DNA from: an uncultured Bacteroidia bacterium | GTDB taxonomy: Bacteria > Bacteroidota > Bacteroidia > J057 > CALAJH01 | Direction of reading: 5' to 3' | DNA length: 64,000 nt | Assembly (NCBI GenBank): GCA_937922655.1 | Contig: CALAJH010000058.1 | Coordinates: forward strand, 1 to 64,000 | Part shown: piece after piece, positions 47,701-53,953 of the stretch | Layout: each line of letters opens with the position of its first letter | Position numbering within the stretch: position 1 is the first letter of the stretch | Made by a program: the position numbers and the translations under genes | Notes under the pieces: model-generated | What the model saw: only the letters and a program-made list of their open reading frames with translations | What the model was told of the DNA's origin: nothing | The model's database searches: none

Positions 47701-49857
47701 CGTGCCGTCGACGGTCGCGGTAACCGTGGCCCCGGTGGTTGCGGACAGCCCGCCGGCGCCCGACTTGGTCCACGTTACGTTGGCGAAGGTGCATGCGTTG
47801 GGACAAACGGCCGTCAAAACGATGTTGGCGCCCCGGCAACCCTCGATGGCGGAAGCATTGATAAGAATGGTGGCGGCGGGGTCTTGCGCGGCGGTGAGGG
47901 TGAGGTTGGCGGTGGCGGTGCAACTGAAGTTGTCCGTGCCGGTTAAAACAACGTTGTACGTTCCTTCAAAAGCGGGGGTCAAAGTAAAGGTACCGCCCGT
48001 TGCCGTTTGTCCCGTTTCGACGACGCTCCATGTATACGTATTGGCGCCGGAAGCGACCAATATCGCCGGGGCGCCCAAACAAATATTCGTTCCGCCGGGC
48101 GCGTCGATGGTCACCGTCGGCGGGGTTTGGACATTGACCGTCGCCACGGCCGTGGTAACGCAACCGGTGGTCGTGTGGGTGGCGGTAACGGTATAGGTCG
48201 TGGTCGCGGCCGGATTGACGGTAACGCTCGCGTCGTTGGCAAACGTTCCCGAACCGGCGTCCCATGCATAAACGACGTTGGGCAGGTTGGTGGCGTTCAA
48301 AGTTACGCCCGTGCTTTGGCCCAAACACAAATTGGGGTTGTTGGGCGTAACGATAACGGCGGGGTTGGCATTGACCAGAACGCTTACCGTCGCGGTGGCG
48401 GTGCAACCGTTGCCGTCGGTGGCGGTAACGGTGTAGGTGGTCGTGGCCGACGGCGCGGCGTTCGGATTTTGCGCCGTGGGGTTGTCCAATCCCGTTACGG
48501 GCAACCAAGAATAAGTTACAAAACCCGCGCTTGCGTTGAGGGTCGTCGAACCGCCCGCGCAAAGCTCGTTGTCGGCGGCGACGGCCTCAAGCGGCGCATT
48601 CGGTTCGACGACAATCGTCACCGAAACGGTTTTGGTTTGGCAGGTCGAATTGGCGGCGGTAACGGTAAAGGTGCGCACGCCCGCTTGGTTGCAGCGAATA
48701 GAAACGGATTGAGCGTTGGTGGCGGAAACAAAATCGGCGCTACTGACGTCCGTCGTCCATGAGTAGGAACTAAAACCCGGCGAGGCGGAAAGCGTGAAAG
48801 TCGAACCCCGGCAAACGAACGCGGGCTGGGGGGTGACGTCCAAGGGCAGGTCGGCGCGTTTGTGGACGGTGATGTTTTGGTAGGTCGGGCAACCGTTTTC
48901 CGGGTCGACGCCCGTAACGGTGTACGTAACGCTTTGGGCAAACGCCGTTGCGGGAATGTTCGTTTCGATAATCGAATTGTAGGTGCCGGACTGCGAACCG
49001 ACGTAAGCCGCCGGTTCCCACGTAAATTGGGTGTTAAACGGCGTGGGCGTACCCGAAACGCTGATTATCGCCTCTTGGTCGGGACAAAGGGGGGCGGCGG
49101 GCGAGGTGGCGGGCGACGACGTCGGCGCCGCGAACGTCGGGCCGTTGACCGGTATCATTTGCGCCGAAAGCGCACGCGAACATCCGTTCGGCAAAGTCAC
49201 CGTTACGTTGATGGTAAAGGTCGTGGTTGTCGTCGGGCGAATCAAGACCGTCGGTTGGTTGTTGAAACCTTGAATAATGACGGGCGTGGCGGGCGCGGTC
49301 GACCATGCGTAGGTCGTACCGGCGGGAAACGGATTGCCGTCCGAATCCAAAACTTGGTATTCGGTCGTTTCGTTGACGCACGCGGTATTGGGGCTGGTTC
49401 CCGGAACGACTTTCGAAATCGCGCCCGAGGGCGTGGGATTGACGGTAACGACCAAATCGTTGGAGGCAACGACGACCGACGAAGTCGAAGGATTGAAGAC
49501 CTCGGCGGTATACGTTCCGGCCTGCGACAATTGCACCCCGCCCGTAAAGACGAAGTCGTAGTTGGCGGTCGTGGTGGCGGTGACGGGCAGGGTCATGACC
49601 ACCGTACCGTTTTGCAACAAATTCACTTGATAACCCACGGCGATGGTGGGTGCGACGTTGGGGTTGGAAATCGTCGCGCGCAAGGTAAGCGCGGCGCCGG
49701 CGCAGGCGTTTGCGCTGCCGGTCTGCACGGTCAAAGCAATGTTGGCATTAACGGCGCCAACGGACGGGGGCGACGCTTCGGGCGCGAGAACGGCCCACGC
49801 CGCACTTCCCCACCCCGTCAACAGCCACACAAGGGCCGCAATCAATGGTTTCATCAT
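38752..49857 (-). CDS. giant T9SS-exported surface protein with about 40 tandem Ig-like units
   Basis: A single uninterrupted 3701-residue frame. It has a signal peptide (MMKPLIAALVWLLTGWGSAAWA), then about 40 units of ~83 residues (to about residue 3350), two or three divergent Fn3/Ig-like units, and a C-terminal T9SS sorting domain (last ~80 residues: LYVYPNPSKGDVWLAF, then VMDLSGKAVY, LNGLAKGLYVLRF, SKLVVE). Each unit starts near an xCxGxxxxL motif and ends with TTTYTVTaTdxNGC plus VxVxPxP, so two cysteines ~60 apart could form an intra-unit disulfide. This suggests a long, rigid stalk or adhesin. The sorting domain is type A-like rather than the gliding-adhesin type. The start is one of two adjacent ATGs (49857, 49854); an in-frame TTG at 49869 is less likely. 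Confidence 0.93.
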   Translation of the reverse strand: MMKPLIAALVWLLTGWGSAAWAVLAPEASPPSVGAVNANIALTVQTGSANACAGAALTLRATISNPNVAPTIAVGYQVNLLQNGTVVMTLPVTATTTANYDFVFTGGVQLSQAGTYTAEVFNPSTSSVVVASNDLVVTVNPTPSGAISKVVPGTSPNTACVNETTEYQVLDSDGNPFPAGTTYAWSTAPATPVIIQGFNNQPTVLIRPTTTTTFTINVTVTLPNGCSRALSAQMIPVNGPTFAAPTSSPATSPAAPLCPDQEAIISVSGTPTPFNTQFTWEPAAYVGSQSGTYNSIIETNIPATAFAQSVTYTVTGVDPENGCPTYQNITVHKRADLPLDVTPQPAFVCRGSTFTLSASPGFSSYSWTTDVSSADFVSATNAQSVSIRCNQAGVRTFTVTAANSTCQTKTVSVTIVVEPNAPLEAVAADNELCAGGSTTLNASAGFVTYSWLPVTGLDNPTAQNPNAAPSATTTYTVTATDGNGCTATATVSVLVNANPAVIVTPNNPNLCLGQSTGVTLNATNLPNVVYAWDAGSGTFANDASVTVNPAATTTYTVTATHTTTGCVTTAVATVNVQTPPTVTIDAPGGTNICLGAPAILVASGANTYTWSVVETGQTATGGTFTLTPAFEGTYNVVLTGTDNFSCTATANLTLTAAQDPAATILINASAIEGCRGANIVLTAVCPNACTFANVTWTKSGAGGLSATTGATVTATVDGTTSYVATGFINGQCAGQATVTLTEIAAPTATITEPVVPICLGEQALLSVDAPSPGYQYVWNPGALVGPNVAVTPTATTVYTLTVTDVATSCTAAFNAQVVVNPAPQIAVVGGATKNICTGRTIDLVAYNPETVLNTDYVWTTPTGQTFTGATFSVNPSTTTVYTVTGTTTYTFSNTSLTAACSNTATVTVNVDPYPLVAASADRPVLCNDGSTALLTGSNAAFYEWYDETSPLPIGTLSTLVVNPPVGTRVYTLVGYDATAQCNNRTTVTVVRNALPDVAATVSDNDVCAGETFQLGANSSVSGLTYAWAPSAGLSNPFVPNPTASAQFTTVYTVTVVDANDCQNSDVVTVNVNPLPTVSLSADDDTPCFGTTVVLTATSPTGVSYDFQPAGLIVSTLAPDQVEVLPSGIGASTFSVTVTDANGCQATAAINVQVLALPTLNVTPNPAVICDGQSVNLTAVTNAAQASIIWLKAGNPVGAGFVFNAAPPVGVTEYTCIVTDLATGCETSSPAFVSVNPLPTLDIVGPNNLCVGNTYTLAATGASTYQWSLLQGNADAAVGGNQLVLRPLSNETIVIRLQGTDIFGCINAIEETFTVNGPQFDGTIAVSASSTQVCPQTAVELSAQCLNGCTFTPGEFTWLDDNGNVVGLGSADVTVFPLQTTTYYLTAFVENQCAAMASTTINVFDPPAVYTNVPVHNICQGQTAQLESAQVDPLVTTYEYRWFDEEGTLLGGYPYLNVSPTAEFNGYRLNVRDVVTGCETNVNYTVSVSQPPNVRILQGETVRVCRGLSTTLTAAGAVSYLWESLDPLYAGVQNGNNYTVAPLQNSAYRVTGTDVNGCTNVAVVNVEVLLPPNLTIDGPAGICAANSLTQNSATYTASGAAEYLWTDGFGNIVSTTNTLNVSGLVFDGYYNLRGLSADGCEAYAELNVRVYTPPVIDLTWTKMKRCVGQTLLLEAFTDADVATAEWTSNRGPASFAGLTNQTVVELAAHEPGITTYTVTLTDLNGCVSTAQATLEVFEDFVFNVTSTTTGTDNNFAVCRGETTTLAAVGNGSFIWTYPNGMSVATPSIAVTPLFTSVYTVVGTGAGTGCKTTQTVTVTVLERPSVAATVNDNLICGGETVTLTAAATSSNGGPFTYQWQPTLYMVGDAVGATVTARPTETVNFTVRAIDASGCSSTSTVEVRVNNTVGNNIVVTGSRVICPETSTTLTAAQISGNTPFEWVEWTRPDGITFTGNPMTLSPETTTTYTVTAYNTDVCTVRTTVTVIVRPYPPVQILPPIATTICRGQSLILRARGATQFSWAADNDQNFTCIGPSNCVTIKITPQVSTTYTVTGTNTFGCVATDVITINVEEPPLVELVESLDNQTPIGNEVYICRGESTTLTVVGAEGSGAGIYNWQPSTGLSATFGNVVTAAPLVTTTYTVRGRNPETGCVGSDVVTVVVRNLPTLTVTADDPVLCPGETANLTANGGVSGSYHWYWNTSSGQQVFTGDVLTVSPSATTTYSVYGEDANGCTGMATFTLQTVAAPPALATATKYRICQGQSTQLNSTGSGSWTYQWFGPNGLLPGGNTPVYVVFPETTTVYTLVAHDVSGTGCFGEDTVVIVVDDAPVLTANPSQTSVCVGGTANLLVFGPNVTSFTWSGAGIVSTNGGTAVVQPLVATTYTVVGRTSNGCESTIEIPVTVDPVSAVTISAPGALNGEVTICRGNSIQLTASGPSGANYQWLPLSAIDPANGVGQTVTVSPTTETVYSVTRSGLNCSSTATIRVKIYNEPALAITPANPSGCTGQPLTLTATGGVFYTWSNASNGATIQIVHDQPGVYPYSVSVPYGEGCTLTRTVNVVIHPEPVLTITPDRLPVCDGDVVTLTASGASQFYEWYDADDNFLVFGPSIAVPVGTTPASYVLRGGIDDCLSETAYTVVPQIPVIVVDTVTRYTFCRGEGAAVQLGTSSQLTYVWQPTTGLNVPIADGSIAFVSPQTTTTYTVTATDNNGCTAQRTLTFEVIEPAQVFVTQPEVQICRGQLTTLIAGGSAFYVWAPTQGILQNNGGTVVVSPENTTIYTVTATDLNGCTSVANAVVFVEPLPQLVVGEARSICQGATIELTANGAYTYEWSPATGLSATTGSSVMATPLVSTTYTVTGTSLNGCVSTATIHVTVDPHPVLETNTDVYVMCSNSYAVLSAFGAETYLWSPATYLNTTTAATVVATPPATTTYTVIGTYLGGCTDTATITVQVINAPQLTEAVSNPTICVGESATLEATGATAYTWYGPNGTAIGVGATIVVSPTQTTNYYVTGVGPNGCLSTDTAVVTVNSVDVQLSANETYLCGGDTLRLTATGNATLYTWRRPGPNGIIQQSGPNLRELTLVPPVGTTTYTLVGTAFGCTDEETITVVVRPSANFNVVVSDNIICRGEPVQVLLTQTPAINTYTLSYGTQTMSVPTFFELTPETTTTYTVTGRTELGCERSRTFTLTVNETPNLTVTNDLVLCAGESVTLQASGATSYEWLPLVNQAQNTNAFYTVSPAQTTVFSVYGYLANGCGVMKTVKVTVIPAPNLSVTASATNVCLGTSVTLTASGGQSYVWFDNATNQQVGQGPSITISPLATTTYRVEATVTTPGVGSCTRTQLTTITVAGPPQLAFNPQAGVVTVAVNNYDAQRTPYMVRVTGPNTAFEVATDTFPLRIEGLGCGVTYTIRVMDVAECQTTQEVTTPLPAGCVKPAVIGFNVISHTSGRIVATNVPGAVTYYWFIRLTGASGFSPLGFSTTNEFSVNNLTPGAVYDVYAEVDCGCGARQASDIAQISTYAPPAISITDNCATTLVRLTDVNALFVVNQFELMYRRNQPGAQWQTVNLTGVDQAQITLPLQAGEYEFKARMRYLGYYSDYRVVVRGTGVNCRLADNADMADELSSLYVYPNPSKGDVWLAFGAKADGRATVTVMDLSGKAVYATQLNVERGENRVMLDLNGLAKGLYVLRFESAEGAQTSKLVVE
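38755..38994 (-). other. T9SS C-terminal sorting domain coding segment
   Basis: It codes the last ~80 residues of the giant protein, with the three signature blocks YPNPSKG, LSGKAVY and GLYVLRF. In T9SS cargo this beta-sandwich is recognised at the outer membrane and removed when the protein is anchored or released. Confidence 0.9.
39801..49745 (-). repeat. protein-level tandem repeat array, about 40 units of ~250 bases
   Basis: By manual segmentation I count about 40 units. Conserved positions are the first Cys (CxG), a central Y-x-W, the TTTYTV strand and the second Cys (GC). At DNA level the units are strongly diverged and I see no long identical copies, so recent unit amplification is not evident. 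Confidence 0.85.
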
Positions 49858-50203
49858 GTTCCGATACAACTTGTTTTATACTATCGGTATTTTTTCAAAA
49901 TTGAAAAATCGTACGAACGGACGTTTGGATTTTTGTTTCCAAAGCCCAATTCGGACAATCAAGCCGCAATTTCGTAAACATTTGTCAAATAACAAGCAAG
50001 CGGCGAAAAATTTCGTAGCTTTGCATGCAACGGTCACGCGGGCGACAACCGCATTAACGATTAAGCGTGTGATTTCGGCGTTGAATCACGGGGCCGTTGG
50101 CGCGTAGGGTATTTTGCCGCGGTGCGTCGTCGGAAAAAGCGGCGGGCGGCCCTCGAAAGTTTGCGGGGGTTGGCGGTTTGAAAAATTCGGCGGATATTGC
50201 GTT
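49858..50203. other. divergent intergenic region between the giant gene and the SGNH gene
   Basis: About 345 bases. One exact -7 match on the plus strand, TAGCTTTG (50016-50023), lies 180 bases before the SGNH ATG. No exact -7 match was found facing the giant gene. No RNA family or additional protein gene was recognised. Confidence 0.5.
50016..50023 (+). promoter_or_regulatory. possible -7 element for the SGNH-LysM gene
   Basis: TAGCTTTG, 180 bases before the ATG at 50204, which would leave a long leader. Confidence 0.4.
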
Positions 50204-51829
50204 ATGATATGGCTTTGGGCCGGGTTGTGGTGGTCGTCGACGTATGGACAATCAACGTTCGTCGCGCCTTCGTCCGAACGTTTAAGTCCCGATTATTGGG
50301 CGCAAAACGTGCGTTATTCGTGCAAATATCCTTTTGTGCGCTACGAAAACAACCGTTGGGAATGGAAAAACGACGCCGCCGTGGCGCCGTTTTTCGAGGC
50401 GTTGTTGCAAACGGGAACGCGAAAGTTGCGCGTGGTTCACATCGGCGATTCGCACGTTCAGGCCGACGTCTACACGGGTTACGTGCGCAACCGTTTGCAG
50501 GAACTTTTCGGCGCCGGGGGCCGCGGCATGGTTTTTCCCTACGCCGCGGCCAAGACCCACGCCGCCTACGACTACCAAACCTTTGCCGCCGGTTCGTGGG
50601 ATTACGCCCGCAACGTTCATGCCGTCCACAAATATCCCGTAGGGGTTTCGGGGGCAACGGTGCGCACCTACCAATCGGGGTCGTCGGTAAAAATCGTTTT
50701 CACGAGCGCCTACCGGGACGCGGGTTCGCGCAAACTCGGAATATTGTCGTCTTGGGGGGAAAAATCCTTTGATTTTCGGGTGTTGTGGCCCGGCGGGGAC
50801 AGTCTCGTGGCGCCCACGGCCCCCGCCACCGTACTAACCCTTCCCGTTTCCCCGACGACGATAGAAATCTACGCCAAAGCCCGCAAACCCGAACAGAACC
50901 ATCTCGACCTTTACGGCCTTTGGTTGGAAACCGTCGAGGATTCGGGGATATTGTACCATTCGGTGGGTATCAACGGTGCGGGTCTGGGACATTTGTTGCA
51001 ATCGGAATTGTTGGAAAACCATTTGGCGGCGCTAAAACCGGATTTGGTCGTCATCGACTTGGGCGCCAACGACTATTATTCGTTCGGGATAAAAGAGGAT
51101 TACGAAGCGAACCTGCGTGCCGTGGCGCAGAAGGTCAAGCGCGCGGCGCCGGCGGCGCTCATCGGCTGCTCCCAGGACATTTATCGGCGTTATTACACGA
51201 ACGTTTCGGATGGTCGGCGGGCGGCGGAAATCGCGCGTGCCGTGGCCTTCGAGACCGATTGCGCGTTTTACGATTGGTACGCAATCTCGGGCGGGGGCAA
51301 GTCGATGCTCAAATGGCAGGCGTACGGCTTGGCCCAAAACGACCGCGTTCACCTGACGCACAAAGGTTATTTTTACAAAGGGGAAATGTTCGTTTGCGGG
51401 TTGTTGAATTCGTTGTGGGCGTACAAAACGGGGGAGGCATTGCCGGAAGCAAAGTTTGAAACGACGGCGCCCGTCGTCGCGGTGGCGAGCGTTGCGGCGC
51501 CGTCGGGCGCGACGACAAGGTACGTTGTGCGTCCGGGCGACAACCTCGGGGCCATCGCCCAAAAGTTCGGCGTTAGCGTCGCGCAACTCAAACAATGGAA
51601 CGGCTTGGGCTCGGATTTTATCCGCGCGGGTTCTACGCTCGTAATACACGGTCAAAAATCCGAAGCCGTCCCCGCCCGAACGGGCGAGGCCGTTCACGTC
51701 GTCGAAGCGGGCGAATCGCTTTGGAGCATCGCACGAAAATACGGCACGAGCGTCGAAAAAATCGCCAAAGACAACGGCGTGTTAAACAACAAAATCCATC
51801 CGGGCCAAAAATTGAAAATTTTGCGTTAA
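50204..51829 (+). CDS. exported SGNH/GDSL-like hydrolase with two LysM domains
   Basis: A 541-residue protein. Signal peptide MIWLWAGLWWSSTYGQ; SGNH hydrolase domain about 70-410 with block I VVHIGDSHVQAD (nucleophile Ser83; GDSH instead of GDSL), the block II glycine region NGAGLGHL, block III DLGANDYYSFG, and block V DRVHLTHKGY with the Asp-His pair. Two LysM domains follow (about 438-482, RYVVRPGDNLGAIAQKFGVS; about 497-541, VHVVEAGESLWSIARKYGTS). LysM binds peptidoglycan, so the enzyme is probably a periplasmic wall-associated esterase, for example an O-acetyl peptidoglycan esterase. The ATG at 50204 places the signal peptide correctly. Confidence 0.88.
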   Translation: MIWLWAGLWWSSTYGQSTFVAPSSERLSPDYWAQNVRYSCKYPFVRYENNRWEWKNDAAVAPFFEALLQTGTRKLRVVHIGDSHVQADVYTGYVRNRLQELFGAGGRGMVFPYAAAKTHAAYDYQTFAAGSWDYARNVHAVHKYPVGVSGATVRTYQSGSSVKIVFTSAYRDAGSRKLGILSSWGEKSFDFRVLWPGGDSLVAPTAPATVLTLPVSPTTIEIYAKARKPEQNHLDLYGLWLETVEDSGILYHSVGINGAGLGHLLQSELLENHLAALKPDLVVIDLGANDYYSFGIKEDYEANLRAVAQKVKRAAPAALIGCSQDIYRRYYTNVSDGRRAAEIARAVAFETDCAFYDWYAISGGGKSMLKWQAYGLAQNDRVHLTHKGYFYKGEMFVCGLLNSLWAYKTGEALPEAKFETTAPVVAVASVAAPSGATTRYVVRPGDNLGAIAQKFGVSVAQLKQWNGLGSDFIRAGSTLVIHGQKSEAVPARTGEAVHVVEAGESLWSIARKYGTSVEKIAKDNGVLNNKIHPGQKLKILR

Positions 51830-51897
51830 GCGTTTGCCTAAATCGGAGAGAACCATCGGGAAAAACGCTCTTTGCCGGACTTTTTCCCCATGGAAAA

Positions 51898-51927
51898 TTG
51901 GGGGGGCGGCTTTTTTTTCTATTTTTG
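51898..51927 (+). promoter_or_regulatory. promoter of the speA operon
   Basis: TTG (51898-51900), a 19-base spacer, and TATTTTTG (51920-51927), 19 bases before the speA ATG at 51947. Confidence 0.6.
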
Positions 51928-51946
51928 CACCGCAACAACGCCCGGG

Positions 51947-53332
51947 ATGCAAAGCTATCTGGAATTTTTGGATTTGAGCGTCGGCTTTCCGCAGGAAGGC
52001 TTCAAGGTCGTGAACGACACCCTCTATTTTCACGACATCGACTTGATGGAAATCATCGAAACTTACGGCACGCCCTTACGCTTCACGTATTTGCCCATCA
52101 TCTCCAAAAAAATCCAACAGGCCAAACTCTATTTTCAAAAAGCCTTTATCCGCAACGACTACCGCGGCACTTACACGTATTGTTATTGCACCAAAAGTTC
52201 GCATTTTCGCCACGTGCTTGAAGAGGCCCTCAAAAACGACATCCACATCGAGACCTCGTCGGCCTTCGACATTCCCATCATCGAGGCCCTCGAACGCCGA
52301 GGCCTCATCAAAAAAGACACGATGGTCGTTTGCAACGGCTTCAAACGCGAACAGTACAAACAAAACATCGTCGACCTCATTCACGACGGCTTCACCAATA
52401 TCATCCCCGTTCTCGACAACAAAGAAGAGTTCAACTTCTACCAAAACGAACTAGAACAACCGTGCAAACTCGGTATTCGCATCGCCGTCGAAGAACAGCC
52501 CGACTACGAATTTTACACCAGTCGCTTGGGCGTTCGCGCCGAGGATATCATCGACTTTTATCTGCATAAAATCAAACGGGCGCCGAACTTCAAACTGACC
52601 ATGCTCCACTTTTTCGTCAATTCCGGTATTCGGGACACCCCTTATTATTGGAACGAACTCGAAAAGTGCGTGCAACTTTATTGCAAGTTCAGCAAGGTCA
52701 ATCCCGATTTGCACATCTTGAACATCGGCGGCGGGCTTCCGTTCCGCAACTCCTTGGATTTTCAATTCGACTACGAATACATCATCAACGAAATCGTTTC
52801 GCGCATCAAGCAAATCTGTGAAGAGAACGAGGTGCGCGAACCCGATTTGGTCACCGAATTCGGCAGTTACACCGTCGCCGAGGCTTCGGGAATGTTGTTT
52901 CGGGTCATTGGGCGCAAACAACAAAACGACCGGGAAAAATGGCTCATGCTCGATTGCAGCATCATGACCACCCTTCCCGACGTTTGGGCCTTGAACCAGC
53001 GTTACATTCTTTTGCCCATCAACAACTGGGACGCCGAATACGAACGGGTGAATTTGGGCGGTATCACCTGCGACAGCCAAGACTTTTACAACCACGACGC
53101 CCACATCAAGGTCTTGTTTTTGCCCAAGACGCGCAAACAACAATATCTGGGTTTTTTTCACACGGGCGCCTATCAAGAAACGCTGAGCGGCTTGGGGGGG
53201 ATTCATCACTGCCTCATTCCCACCCCGCGCCACCTTTTGATTCGTAAAACCCAAGACAACCGGCTCGACTTCGAGATTTTCACCGAAGAACAAAACAGCC
53301 GCGAGGTCTTGAAAATATTGGGATACACATGA
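51947..53332 (+). CDS. speA: arginine decarboxylase (short Bacteroidota form)
   Basis: A PLP enzyme of the alanine-racemase-like fold that converts arginine to agmatine for polyamine synthesis. The 461-residue chain shows YGTPLRFTYLPIISKKIQQAKLYF, the PLP-lysine region TYCYCTKSSHFRHVLEEALK, ETSSAFDIPIIEAL, LHILNIGGGLPFRNSLDF and EFGSYTVAEASGMLF. The active-site Cys region ITCDSQDFY is present. It lacks the long insertions of the E. coli SpeA, as seen in Bacteroidota. The chosen ATG (51947) removes a non-homologous extension. Its TGA overlaps the DUF350 start (ATGA). Confidence 0.9.
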   Translation: MQSYLEFLDLSVGFPQEGFKVVNDTLYFHDIDLMEIIETYGTPLRFTYLPIISKKIQQAKLYFQKAFIRNDYRGTYTYCYCTKSSHFRHVLEEALKNDIHIETSSAFDIPIIEALERRGLIKKDTMVVCNGFKREQYKQNIVDLIHDGFTNIIPVLDNKEEFNFYQNELEQPCKLGIRIAVEEQPDYEFYTSRLGVRAEDIIDFYLHKIKRAPNFKLTMLHFFVNSGIRDTPYYWNELEKCVQLYCKFSKVNPDLHILNIGGGLPFRNSLDFQFDYEYIINEIVSRIKQICEENEVREPDLVTEFGSYTVAEASGMLFRVIGRKQQNDREKWLMLDCSIMTTLPDVWALNQRYILLPINNWDAEYERVNLGGITCDSQDFYNHDAHIKVLFLPKTRKQQYLGFFHTGAYQETLSGLGGIHHCLIPTPRHLLIRKTQDNRLDFEIFTEEQNSREVLKILGYT

Positions 53333-53937
53333 ACGTATTTTATATTGCGTTTTATGAAACGACGGCCACGTTTGTTATCGGCATCATCACCTTGTATTTG
53401 GCCTTGCAGGTGGCGCGGCGCCTGATATTGAGGCGGCCGTACGCCGAAATATTGCGTCAGCCCAATTATGCCGCCGTCCTTTTCACCGCCTCGTACGTAC
53501 TTTGCGTCATGCTCTTGGTGCAAAACAGCATCACCCCGGCGGTGGACGCACTTCGAACCTTGGTTTCGAGCCAAGACGTTTTTTCGATAAAGTTTTTGGG
53601 CGTTTCCCTAATTTATCTTTTGGTCATCTTTCTGATTTCGGTGTGTGCGGCCTTGTTTCTGACCTTGGTTTCGGCACGCATACTCATCGCCGCGACCGAC
53701 AAAGTGGACGAGGTCTTGGAAATCAAACGGGGAAATTTGGCGGCGGCGGTGCTGCTCAGCGCGTGCATGCCCGCCTTTACCCTGTTCATCCGACCGTCCT
53801 ACGAGCGTTTTGCGGGTTCGCTCGTCAGCCACGAAATGCTCCACCGTTTGGCGCCCCAACTCGTTTCTCCCGATTTGCCCGACCCCGAACGAAAAACGAC
53901 CCCCGTGGCGCCGCCCCGTCCCTCCGACGAGCGCTGA
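53329..53937 (+). CDS. DUF350 membrane protein
   Basis: A 202-residue protein with four or five hydrophobic helices: FYIAFYETTATFVIGIITLYLALQVARRLI, NYAAVLFTASYVLCVMLLVQNSI, FLGVSLIYLLVIFLISVCAALFL, and NLAAAVLLSACMPAFTLFIRPSY. The paired-helix layout with NxAAAxxxxxxxx is that of DUF350 (YjfL-like). DUF350 genes are known to sit in clusters with glutathionylspermidine synthase-like or other polyamine enzymes. The four-base overlap with speA here therefore fits a polyamine-linked membrane function. A Pro-rich cytoplasmic tail (PDLPDPERKTTPVAPPRP) follows. Confidence 0.85.
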   Translation: MNVFYIAFYETTATFVIGIITLYLALQVARRLILRRPYAEILRQPNYAAVLFTASYVLCVMLLVQNSITPAVDALRTLVSSQDVFSIKFLGVSLIYLLVIFLISVCAALFLTLVSARILIAATDKVDEVLEIKRGNLAAAVLLSACMPAFTLFIRPSYERFAGSLVSHEMLHRLAPQLVSPDLPDPERKTTPVAPPRPSDER

Positions 53938-53953
53938 GTTTTTCGCCCGCGCC

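Noticed and set aside
39801-49745. Array of repeats as a possible CRISPR or DNA-level tandem repeat
   Set aside because: Regularity is only at protein level with ~250-base spacing and strong DNA divergence; there are no short identical repeats with unique spacers.
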